Positions 1 through 5,373 of a DNA stretch of 8,271 nucleotides are shown here, piece after piece; the first letter of the stretch is position 1; each line of letters opens with the position of its first letter. The position numbers and the translations under genes are program-made. Under the pieces are notes generated by a model, which saw only the letters and a program-made list of their open reading frames with translations, did not search any database and was not told the origin of the DNA. Origin of the DNA: JAUWQU01 sp964605095 (GTDB lineage: Bacteria; Planctomycetota; Phycisphaerae; SM23-33); assembly GCA_964605095.1 (NCBI GenBank), contig CAZSBS010000220.1, forward strand, positions 1 to 8,271, in the 5' to 3' direction.

Positions 1-1345
1 CATCGGCGGCCTGCCTGCCGAGCATCAGCACCGGCGACGCAGCCGCCGCGGTAGCGCAGCCGGCGGAAATGCTCGGCGCCGCGACCACCAGCCGGCTCAG
101 GGTCCCTACCGCCGGCGTCGGTGCCGGCAATTGGGCGCCGGCCGCGCGGGCAATCAACCCGATAATGTCCGCCGGCGCCAAAACGCCCGCGGGCGGGGGC
201 CCAACCGCATCGAGACAGACCTGCCGCTCGCCGCCCAGAAGATACATCCCGCCAAGCTCCATCGCGATCGCCGCGGGCATGACGAACTCGGCGGCCTCCG
301 TCGAGCGGTTCGCAAAGGCCGCCCCGGCCGCCAGAATCTCCCGTCCGCCAATGCCGAGCATGCCCAGCAGGTCGGATCCGACCGTCACCCAAGCGGCATC
401 CTGGCGGGCAAGAGCATCGGCGAGGCTTATCGCGGCCAGGCGCGGCCCGAGGCGTACGGCCGCAAGGGCGTTGGCGCCGGTTGTCTGGCACGCTACGCCG
501 CCGCCGAGCGCGCAGGCGAGTTTCCCAGCCAGGTAGCCGATCTGCCGCCAGGCGCCGCCGCGCCCGTACTCAGCCGCCAGAATGATCGCCGGACGCTTAC
601 ACCCGGCAAGCGCCAGCCCGGCCGAGCGGGCGCTCCTTACGTCCATCCCGTCCGGCGGCGCGATTGGCGGTGAGTCCACGCCGGCTGCACGGGCAAGCCC
701 CGCAATGGCGGCCAGTTCCGCTCCGGGCGGCGCGGCTACGCGGCAGGTCGCGAACTTGGAGGCCGAGCCGCCGCCGGGGTCGATCACGACGATCGCGACG
801 CGAGCGTCGGCGGCGCGGCGGTCGAACACGCCCCGGCTGCATGCCGGATTGGCCGCGAAGGCGTCGCCCACGATCAGGAACCCATCGCATCCGGCAAGGT
901 CGGCGTCGCTCAGGTACGCCGCGCCGGATGCCTCCGTGCCAAGCAGCAGTTCCCTCTCCGCCGGCTCGAGCACCACGCAGAGCTTCGCCTTCGGCCAGGT
1001 GCGGCACCACGCGTCGGCGGCCAGGATCTGCTCGCACGGCAGGGCGCCGTCGATGAAGAAGATCACGTCCCTGTCCCCAGCCGCCGCGACGATCGCCCGG
1101 GCCGCCTCGGCCAGGTGAATTTCCTGCCGACGGCCATCGAGCCGCCGCGTCGCCCAGCGGATCCGCCCGGGCGCGTCGAGCAGTTCACCGATCGCCAGCC
1201 CGCGCGGGCACAGCCCGGCGCCAGGGACCATCGGCGGCTCGCTCTGATAGCCGCCCGCGCCAGGTCCGCGGATGAGCAGCTCGCAGCCCGCCGGGCAAAG
1301 CGTGCAACGCGACTGGGTCTCCTGATTTGCCGTATCAGAACACAT
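1..1345 (-). CDS. Molybdopterin-oxidoreductase-superfamily 4Fe-4S protein (3' end outside window)
   Basis: The frame is open from an ATG at 1345 to the window edge (448 codons seen, C-terminus missing). The N-terminus carries a four-cysteine motif, C14-x2-C17-x3-C21-x24-C46, followed by a GLCPRG segment and a DAPGRIRW/LDGRRQEIHL stretch. This matches the iron-sulfur domain that opens formate dehydrogenases, the NuoG C-terminal half and FwdB. Near the visible end, TEAAEFVMPAA...GGERQV resembles the conserved late segment of the same superfamily (TEtA-ADVvLP...GRvQ). The start is supported by AAGGA at 1354-1358, 8 nt upstream. It overlaps the stop of the upstream gene by 11 bp, so the two are probably translationally coupled. 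The protein is compact (about 450-500 residues if it ends soon after the edge), closer to FwdB or the NuoG C-terminal half than to a 700-residue formate dehydrogenase. Whether it binds a molybdenum or tungsten cofactor cannot be told. Its role is inferred as an electron-transfer or catalytic partner of the two upstream subunits. Confidence 0.75.
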   Translation of the reverse strand, partial: MCSDTANQETQSRCTLCPAGCELLIRGPGAGGYQSEPPMVPGAGLCPRGLAIGELLDAPGRIRWATRRLDGRRQEIHLAEAARAIVAAAGDRDVIFFIDGALPCEQILAADAWCRTWPKAKLCVVLEPAERELLLGTEASGAAYLSDADLAGCDGFLIVGDAFAANPACSRGVFDRRAADARVAIVVIDPGGGSASKFATCRVAAPPGAELAAIAGLARAAGVDSPPIAPPDGMDVRSARSAGLALAGCKRPAIILAAEYGRGGAWRQIGYLAGKLACALGGGVACQTTGANALAAVRLGPRLAAISLADALARQDAAWVTVGSDLLGMLGIGGREILAAGAAFANRSTEAAEFVMPAAIAMELGGMYLLGGERQVCLDAVGPPPAGVLAPADIIGLIARAAGAQLPAPTPAVGTLSRLVVAAPSISAGCATAAAASPVLMLGRQAAD

Positions 1346-2153
1346 TCGGGGCGTCCTTGATCAGCGCGTAGTTCATGTCCGGACCGTCCTTGCACAGGTA
1401 ATAAGGCCCGATATTGCACCGCCCGCACAGGCCCATGCCGCAACTCATCCGCCGGTTCATCGAAAGGTAGATCTGATCGGGCTTCAGCCCCTCGGACTCC
1501 AAAGCCTGCGTTGCGAACTGGAGCATGATGCCCGGCCCGCACAAGAATGCCACGCACTCCGGCACGGTCATGTCCAGGTTCTTCAGCAGCGTCGTGACCA
1601 CGCCGGTGTTGCCATTCCAGCCGCTCTGGGGGGAATCTATCGTCACCTGCATGTCCACCTTCGGGCGCGACGACCACTGCTCGTACTCGCGACGGAACAG
1701 CAACTCCTCCATGCTGCGCGCGCCGTAGCGGATGCTCATCCGCGTGATCGGGCCAAGGTCGTCCAGCAGGGCAAGTATCAGCGCACGCAGCGGCGCAAGG
1801 CCGACGCCGCCGCCTACCACCAGCACCTCGCAGCCTGCGAGTTTCTCGATCGGGTAGCCCTTGCCATACGGCCCGCGAAGGCCGAGCACATCCCCAGGCT
1901 TGCACTCGTGGAGGCGCTCGGTCACCGTGCCGGTGCGGAGAATCGTTATCGCGATCCTCTCGGGCGTCGACGGCGAACTCGACGGCGTAAACGGCCCCTC
2001 GCCGACGCCGGGCAGCGTCAACTGGATGAACTGCCCGGCCTTGAAGCTCATCGGCTCGGCCGGGGCAAGCACCAGCGTCTTGATCGTGGGCGTCTCGTCG
2101 ATAACCTCGACGAGTTCGGCCGGTGTCGGAATGTAGCTGTCGGTCGTGGTCAT
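1335..2153 (-). CDS. FAD/NAD(P)-binding, 2Fe-2S oxidoreductase subunit (AsrB / hydrogenase gamma / FlxA-like)
   Basis: This 272-residue protein has the layout of the ferredoxin-NADP reductase-type subunit found in anaerobic sulfite reductase (AsrB), sulfhydrogenase gamma, dihydroorotate dehydrogenase PyrK and FlxA. The N-terminal flavin domain contains GEGPFTPSSSP (residues 51-61) at the usual FAD-contact position. The nucleotide domain has VVGGGVGLAPLR (112-123) and LCGPGIM (204-210). The C-terminus carries four cysteines, C238-x4-C243-x2-C246-x7-C254, the PyrK-type 2Fe-2S site. The likely job is to oxidise NAD(P)H (or reduce NAD(P)+) through FAD and pass electrons to the Fe-S subunits in the cytoplasm. 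The start at 2153 was chosen because its ATG overlaps the upstream stop as ATGA and has GGGGA 9 nt upstream. A longer frame to 2201 begins inside the upstream gene and its extra residues do not look native. The family is secure, but which of the named complexes it belongs to is not. Confidence 0.9.
   Translation of the reverse strand: MTTTDSYIPTPAELVEVIDETPTIKTLVLAPAEPMSFKAGQFIQLTLPGVGEGPFTPSSSPSTPERIAITILRTGTVTERLHECKPGDVLGLRGPYGKGYPIEKLAGCEVLVVGGGVGLAPLRALILALLDDLGPITRMSIRYGARSMEELLFRREYEQWSSRPKVDMQVTIDSPQSGWNGNTGVVTTLLKNLDMTVPECVAFLCGPGIMLQFATQALESEGLKPDQIYLSMNRRMSCGMGLCGRCNIGPYYLCKDGPDMNYALIKDAPNVF
1354..1358 (-). promoter_or_regulatory. Ribosome binding site deciding the start of the molybdopterin-family gene
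   Basis: AAGGA on the minus strand lies inside the end of the preceding gene, 8 nt before the ATG at 1345. It supports that ATG, which gives an 11-bp gene overlap, over any downstream in-frame start. Confidence 0.55.
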
Positions 2154-3166
2154 TGTCGCAGTTCCCCGGCGACTTGCCTTATGTCGATTGCGCCCAGGCA
2201 CGCCTCAATGCACCGCCCGCAGCCCACGCAGCCAAGCAGGCCGCACTGGGCCGGGGCGTAGGTGAACTTGTGCAGGACGCGGTTTGCCAACCTGCTCCGA
2301 AGCCGCGGACGCGGCGTGGGCTTCATGTTGGGAGTCGTGCCCGCCATTCGGTGATACGTGCCGAGAAGGCAACTGTCCCATGTGCGGACGCGCTCGAAGA
2401 GCTTGGGGCCAAGGGCCTGGTCGTAAAGGTAGAAGCAGTAGCACGTCGGGCAGATGTTCGTGCATGCGCCGCACTCGACGCAGTCGGCCGCGTATCGCTG
2501 CCAGGCGGGGTCCGCGTCGTCAGGCAGGCCAAGCGGCTGGCCCTGCGCGGCTTGCAGGCCGGCAGAGCGGTTCTGACCTTCCACCGCCTCGGTGGCCGCC
2601 CGGCGCATGCGATCGCGCTGGGCGAGTTGCTCGGCCGAGGCCGCCGCGCACTCAAGCCCAGCCGATGCCAGCCACGCCCGCCCGCGATCCGTCGCGACGT
2701 CAACAATGAAGCCGCCTTCAACGGGCGAAAGGTTCACGTCGTAGCCATCGTCGGCGAAAGGCAGGCAGCCGACGGAAGTGCAGAAGCACGTCGGCGCGGC
2801 CGCGGCGCAGTCAGTCGAGACCAGCACGGTCGACTTCCGCCTGCTTTGGTAGAACGGCTCCTGGAACTGCCCTTCCAGCAGCATCTTGTCGAGGTACTTC
2901 AGGGCGCGAAGCTCGCAGGCCCTCAGGCCGACGATCGCCCGCTGGGCCGGCGCCTCTGCCGGCGGCGACGTGGACCCATCTCCATACCGGCCAACGGATT
3001 GGAGCGACGGGTAAAGCCAGCCCTTCGGGCTTAGGGATGATCTGGGCTTGGTCAGGCCCGCGATCGTATCGCAGACCTCGGCCTGCTCCCCTGCGGCCGA
3101 CCAGAGGCATCGCTCATCGGCAAGCGCCTCGGCCAGCTTCTCTCTAGATAGGTACTGTCCGGTCAT
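2150..3166 (-). CDS. Double 4Fe-4S electron-transfer subunit (AsrA / hydrogenase beta / FlxB-like)
   Basis: This 338-residue protein is about the length of AsrA and hydrogenase beta subunits. The C-terminal half has two ferredoxin-type motifs: C229-x2-C232-x2-C235-x3-C239-P-T-C242, and C313-x2-C316-x2-C319-x3-C323 ending in LGAID. The N-terminal half has the family segments GLRACELRALKYLD (80-93) and DC...TCFCTSVG (C120, C127, C129, C134). Between the two ferredoxin motifs lies another conserved-looking segment, TWDSCLLG (C266). The likely role is to relay electrons between the FAD/NAD(P) subunit encoded next and a catalytic partner. It is the first gene of the minus-strand operon. Its TGA overlaps the next ATG by 4 bp. 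The ATG at 3166 is preceded by a run of five G, a weak Shine-Dalgarno. No catalytic sirohaem or [NiFe] subunit lies in the window, so the exact complex stays open. Confidence 0.88.
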   Translation of the reverse strand: MTGQYLSREKLAEALADERCLWSAAGEQAEVCDTIAGLTKPRSSLSPKGWLYPSLQSVGRYGDGSTSPPAEAPAQRAIVGLRACELRALKYLDKMLLEGQFQEPFYQSRRKSTVLVSTDCAAAAPTCFCTSVGCLPFADDGYDVNLSPVEGGFIVDVATDRGRAWLASAGLECAAASAEQLAQRDRMRRAATEAVEGQNRSAGLQAAQGQPLGLPDDADPAWQRYAADCVECGACTNICPTCYCFYLYDQALGPKLFERVRTWDSCLLGTYHRMAGTTPNMKPTPRPRLRSRLANRVLHKFTYAPAQCGLLGCVGCGRCIEACLGAIDIRQVAGELRQ

Positions 3167-3180
3167 CTTGAGCCCCCATG

Positions 3181-3201
3181 CCCTCTTGGTGTCAAGGAGG
3201 G
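3181..3201 (-). promoter_or_regulatory. Leader hairpin just upstream of the redox operon start codon
   Basis: Read on the minus strand, CCCTCCTTG pairs with CAAGAGGG across an ACAC loop: 8 base pairs with one bulged C. It ends 14 nt before the ATG at 3166, directly before the GGGGG that would serve as ribosome binding site. No U-run follows, so it is not an intrinsic terminator. It could modulate translation initiation, but that is inference. Confidence 0.35.
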
Positions 3202-3211
3202 TAGGATGGGG

Positions 3212-3246
3212 ACCGTGTCACACAAACGCGGCCCGAAACACACGGT
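3212..3246 (-). repeat. 7-bp inverted repeat in the operon leader
   Basis: ACCGTGT (3212-3218) and ACACGGT (3240-3246) form a perfect inverted repeat with a 21-nt spacer, inside the presumed leader of the redox operon. It could be an RNA stem or a protein site. A repeat of this length can also occur by chance. Confidence 0.25.
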
Positions 3247-3261
3247 TCTGCAACTTACGAC

Positions 3262-3372
3262 CTACGCAGCAAATCGACCAGCCAACGACGTGAGAACTGA
3301 AAGCTTCTTTACCAAATGCTTCAGATGTTTCAAGCGGTGACGCAAAAGCGACTGCCGAACCTCATCGGTCAT
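3262..3372 (-). CDS. Possible 36-aa leader ORF, unrecognised
   Basis: A 37-codon frame runs ATG to TAG inside the leader of the redox operon, about 35 nt after the predicted transcription start. The peptide is rich in Leu, Lys, Arg and His in the middle (LLRHRLKHLKHLVKKLS), with a pattern compatible with a basic amphipathic helix. No good ribosome binding site is present: GAAGG sits only about 2 nt before the ATG, and GGGTGG about 8 nt before it. I do not recognise the peptide. It may be a chance frame, a leader peptide or a remnant of an older gene. Confidence 0.2.
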   Translation of the reverse strand: MTDEVRQSLLRHRLKHLKHLVKKLSVLTSLAGRFAA

Positions 3373-3413
3373 ACCTTCAGCCACCCATCAACTCTTATTC
3401 GTGCTTTATTTCA

Positions 3414-3442
3414 CATATATGCCCGTCTGGCCGGCTTGTCAA
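3414..3442 (-). promoter_or_regulatory. Sigma70-type promoter for the redox operon
   Basis: On the minus strand a consensus TTGACA (3442-3437) is followed after exactly 17 nt by TATATG (3419-3414), four of six matches to TATAAT. The surrounding DNA is visibly more AT-rich than the genes. It points towards the redox operon, whose first ATG is at 3166. Transcription would start near 3407, giving a leader of about 240 nt. Confidence 0.5.
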
Positions 3443-3544
3443 TCAAAAATCGGACTCAGGAAGCAGAAAGTTTGCGAGGATAAATCCTGCTGTCCTGGTC
3501 CAGCGACTTTCGGCCCGCACATATCACGAACAGGTTTGGGGGTC

Positions 3545-3572
3545 TTGACCGCACAAAATCACGCGGTAAGCT
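3545..3572 (+). promoter_or_regulatory. Weak promoter-like pair before the transposase-like fragment
   Basis: TTGACC (3545-3550) and TAAGCT (3567-3572) are separated by 16 nt on the plus strand, just before the transposase-like fragment. The -10 element is a poor match, so this is only suggestive. It could be a leftover of the element's own promoter. Confidence 0.2.
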
Positions 3573-3725
3573 AGGGTCTCACCAAAACTAACGAGGCTCA
3601 GGAGACTTACCCTTGCCAGACATTCTGTGCCTTCCGCATGGGCCAAGAACGTCAAATCAGCCGTCCTGCACGTCGTCTCCCTGGCCCGCGTCGCCATCAT
3701 AGGCGCTCGCGGCCTGGATGCCAAG
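3570..3725 (+). pseudogene. Transposase N-terminal fragment (integrase-core family), degraded
   Basis: The frame containing 3627 (a GTG codon) encodes AWAKNVKSAVLHVVSLARVA followed by IIGARGLDAKGSDDR. From memory, this resembles the opening of integrase-core transposases common in Planctomycetes, which start with a W-x-x-x-V-K-S-A-V-L-H-V-I-S-L-A pattern. The similarity fades after about residue 38. The frame runs on to 3884 without the helix-turn-helix or DDE catalytic region, so at most the first tenth of a transposase remains. An in-frame TAA at 3567 bounds it upstream, and there is no ATG. No terminal inverted repeats or target duplications were identified. The identification rests on one short segment and needs a database comparison. 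Confidence 0.4.
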
Positions 3726-3954
3726 GGCTCGGATGACCGACGTGGTGGCTCAACCACCCTCGACCACAACATGCCCGCAGCGGGGGCCCGCCACCGGAAG
3801 CGCGAGAAGTGTTTCCGTTACAGCCACCGGGCGGTGGGTATCGAACTTTCTACGTTTTCGGCGGACATGCATTTCGCCCAATGAAATCAGGGTGAAACGA
3901 CGTGACCCGCAAATGTAAATTGTTTCGCCGGCAGTTACACCGCCTCCAGTCTTC
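3726..3954 (+). other. Intergenic stretch without a recognised gene
   Basis: Several overlapping frames are open here because of high GC, but none shows a recognisable motif, ribosome binding site or plausible start. The sequence lies between the transposase-like fragment and the hairpin before the GIY-YIG remnant, and is best treated as decayed or non-coding DNA. Confidence 0.5.
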
Positions 3955-3982
3955 GTTCGCCGCGGCCAAAGCCGCGGCGAAC
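3955..3982. repeat. Perfect 12-bp palindromic hairpin upstream of the GIY-YIG remnant
   Basis: GTTCGCCGCGGC (3955-3966) and GCCGCGGCGAAC (3971-3982) are exact reverse complements around a CAAA loop. The stem is very GC-rich and no T-run follows on either strand, so it is not a standard intrinsic terminator. It ends 29 nt before the ATG at 4012. Its form (short perfect palindrome, 4-nt loop) resembles dispersed REP-like elements. Only one copy was noticed in this window. Confidence 0.65.
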
Positions 3983-4011
3983 TTCGTCTCGGCAAGCCAT
4001 CAGGAACAGCC

Positions 4012-4254
4012 ATGGACGGCCAATTCTGGTGCGTGTACATGCTCCAGAGCATCGATCCGCCCGGCCACTGGTACGTCGGATTGACCGAAGACCTTGCCGT
4101 CCGCCAGATCGAGGCCCAACAAGAATCGAATTCCCATGAGCCAAGGCGTCCCGCGTCAGACCACCATCGCACGGCTGAGCATCTGGAGAAGCGACTGCCT
4201 CTGCTTGTCCGCCAGTCCCGCCACGATGGATTCAACGACCGCGTCGGCCGGTGA
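4012..4254 (+). pseudogene. GIY-YIG nuclease domain remnant, frameshifted
   Basis: From the ATG at 4012, FWCVYMLQS then HWYVGLTEDLAVR shows the GIY element (VYM, residues 8-10), the YIG element (YVG, 21-23) and the catalytic-type arginine (R31). These are the hallmarks of small stand-alone GIY-YIG (UvrC/YhbQ-like) endonucleases. AGGAA at 4001-4005 is a good ribosome binding site. After about residue 36 the frame loses similarity. The bases around 4115-4140 read in the next frame as NKNRIPMSQG, close to the family's HN-x-G-x-x-x-HTS block, so small deletions near 4118-4119 and 4135 probably broke the gene. The C-terminal half with the catalytic glutamate is not recognisable, and the frame closes at 4254. 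It is most likely an inactive relic. Confidence 0.55.
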
Positions 4255-4341
4255 ACCACACCCGCGCCCCCGTTGTCGTTTGCGAGAGCCCTTGACACGT
4301 GATGACCTACCGTCAAAACCCCTGCCAACCGGTACCAACCA

Positions 4342-5157
4342 ATGCCGAGAGTCGTCGATAACGCGCGCGAGCGCGAGGACCCGATGATAGGCCTTGGCGT
4401 TACGCTTGCCGAAGCCCGCACGCTCGTCAGCGTGGTGGCGCTCAGCGGCGTGGCCTACTCCCTGACCGGCGTGATGCCCGAACTGCCGCCGGACCGCCTG
4501 CCGCTGCTGCAGCGCACCATGCCCACGATGCCGATCGCGCCGATGGACCTGTTCAGCCGGGGCACCGACGCGGACTGGGCAGTTTTCAGACACGTCCGCG
4601 CCGACGACTACATCCACCACTACCCGGAGATCCTGGACCTGAAGGTCGCGGCGAAATCCGGAACCTACGACGTGGTGGCGCTGCCGAATTGGCGATCCGC
4701 TCCGGTGACGAAAGACGTGTCGCTCAGCCGCCAGCTCGGGCTTGATGCCGATGAAAAGTACGTCGCCTTCGATTTCTGGAATCAAGCGCTTCTGGGCGTG
4801 GTGTCCGATCGGATGTCCACTGAGGTCGAAGGCCACGATACCCGGGTGGTGCTGGTTCATCGCTTGTTGAATCGTCCGCAGTTGATCAGCACCTCGCGGC
4901 ATATCACCGGCGCCTATTCCATCCAGGACCTCTCATGGAACGCGGCGGGCAACACCCTGCAAGGCCTTTCCGAGATCGTGCCAGGGGAGGACTACACGCT
5001 TTTCATCCACCTCACGGCGGGCACCGCGGCGGCCACGACGCCAACGGCCTCGGCCGGCGGCAAGGCGATTCCGGTTCGGCAGGAAAGGAAAGGGAACCTC
5101 TTGTCGGTGAGTTTCAAGAGCCCAGAGTCTCCGGTTGCCTGGCAAGTCAAATTCTGA
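4342..5157 (+). CDS. Orphan C-terminal fragment of a GH36-like glycosidase
   Basis: The 271-residue frame resembles, from memory, the end of planctomycete GH36/alpha-galactosidase-like proteins: DPMIGLGVTLAEARTL, then MPELPPDRLPLLQRTMP, GTYDVVALPNW, YVAFDFWNQALLGVV and LNRPQLISTSRHITGA. These make up the last part of the barrel plus the C-terminal beta-sandwich. The long N-terminal catalytic region with its two aspartates is absent. An in-frame TGA at 4303-4305 closes the frame upstream, and no signal peptide is present. No Shine-Dalgarno precedes 4342. GAGGA at 4375-4379 precedes an ATG at 4384, but only by 4 nt. It therefore looks like a 5'-truncated relic next to mobile-element debris. Expression as a free beta-sandwich protein is possible but unsupported. 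The final 30 residues after a Thr/Ala-rich linker (about 227-240) look like a short terminal strand region. Confidence 0.6.
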   Translation: MPRVVDNAREREDPMIGLGVTLAEARTLVSVVALSGVAYSLTGVMPELPPDRLPLLQRTMPTMPIAPMDLFSRGTDADWAVFRHVRADDYIHHYPEILDLKVAAKSGTYDVVALPNWRSAPVTKDVSLSRQLGLDADEKYVAFDFWNQALLGVVSDRMSTEVEGHDTRVVLVHRLLNRPQLISTSRHITGAYSIQDLSWNAAGNTLQGLSEIVPGEDYTLFIHLTAGTAAATTPTASAGGKAIPVRQERKGNLLSVSFKSPESPVAWQVKF

Positions 5158-5373
5158 ACGATGAACATAGATCGCTACTTAGTGTCCCTATCTTCTTATC
5201 TCTGGAATTATTAGAATTCCACCTTTTGACAAAACTTATCTTCGGCGTATGTGTTTATGTGTTGTAGATGGGTGAAGTGTTACGATTGACACGCCATGTT
5301 TATGGTATAGACACAAACGCAAACGTGAAGTGTCCGCGAAACCGATTGGTCACTTGAAGAAGGAAACAAAGAC
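5158..5373 (+). promoter_or_regulatory. AT-richer intergenic region upstream of the SGNH hydrolase, candidate promoter
   Basis: This 216-bp stretch is clearly lower in GC than its surroundings. It contains a 7-bp inverted repeat, TGGAATT-ATTAG-AATTCCA (5203-5221), and a consensus TTGACA at 5226-5231 with TATGTG 16 nt later (5248-5253). A second TTGACA lies at 5286-5291 with TATAGA at 5306-5311, but the spacing is only 14 nt. GTGT (5277-5280) and ACAC (5289-5292) flank an 8-nt centre and might be an operator half-pair. A promoter for the hydrolase gene probably lies here, but which element is used cannot be decided. Confidence 0.35.

Noticed and set aside
1063..1905. 280-codon minus-strand open frame overlapping the FAD/NAD subunit
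   Set aside because: It is an out-of-frame shadow of the molybdopterin-family and FAD/NAD genes. It is Arg/Ala/Gly-rich with no motif.
2123..3034. 303-codon plus-strand open frame
   Set aside because: It is antisense to the double 4Fe-4S gene, whose cysteine motifs clearly fix the real strand and frame.
3461..3500. Short palindromes such as AGGAT-AA-ATCCT
   Set aside because: Stems of only 5 bp with no supporting context; expected by chance.
3750..4421. 223-codon minus-strand open frame across the debris region
   Set aside because: It spans the GIY-YIG remnant in antisense and shows no motif, so it is a product of high GC and few stop codons.
4156..4902. 248-codon minus-strand open frame
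   Set aside because: It is mostly the antisense of the glycosidase fragment. The helical-looking end (ADAVVESIVAGLADKQRQ) has no start, ribosome binding site or recognised family.
5286..5311. TTGACA/TATAGA pair as a firm promoter
   Set aside because: The spacing is only 14 nt, too short for a standard sigma70 promoter. It is kept only as an observation within the intergenic entry.
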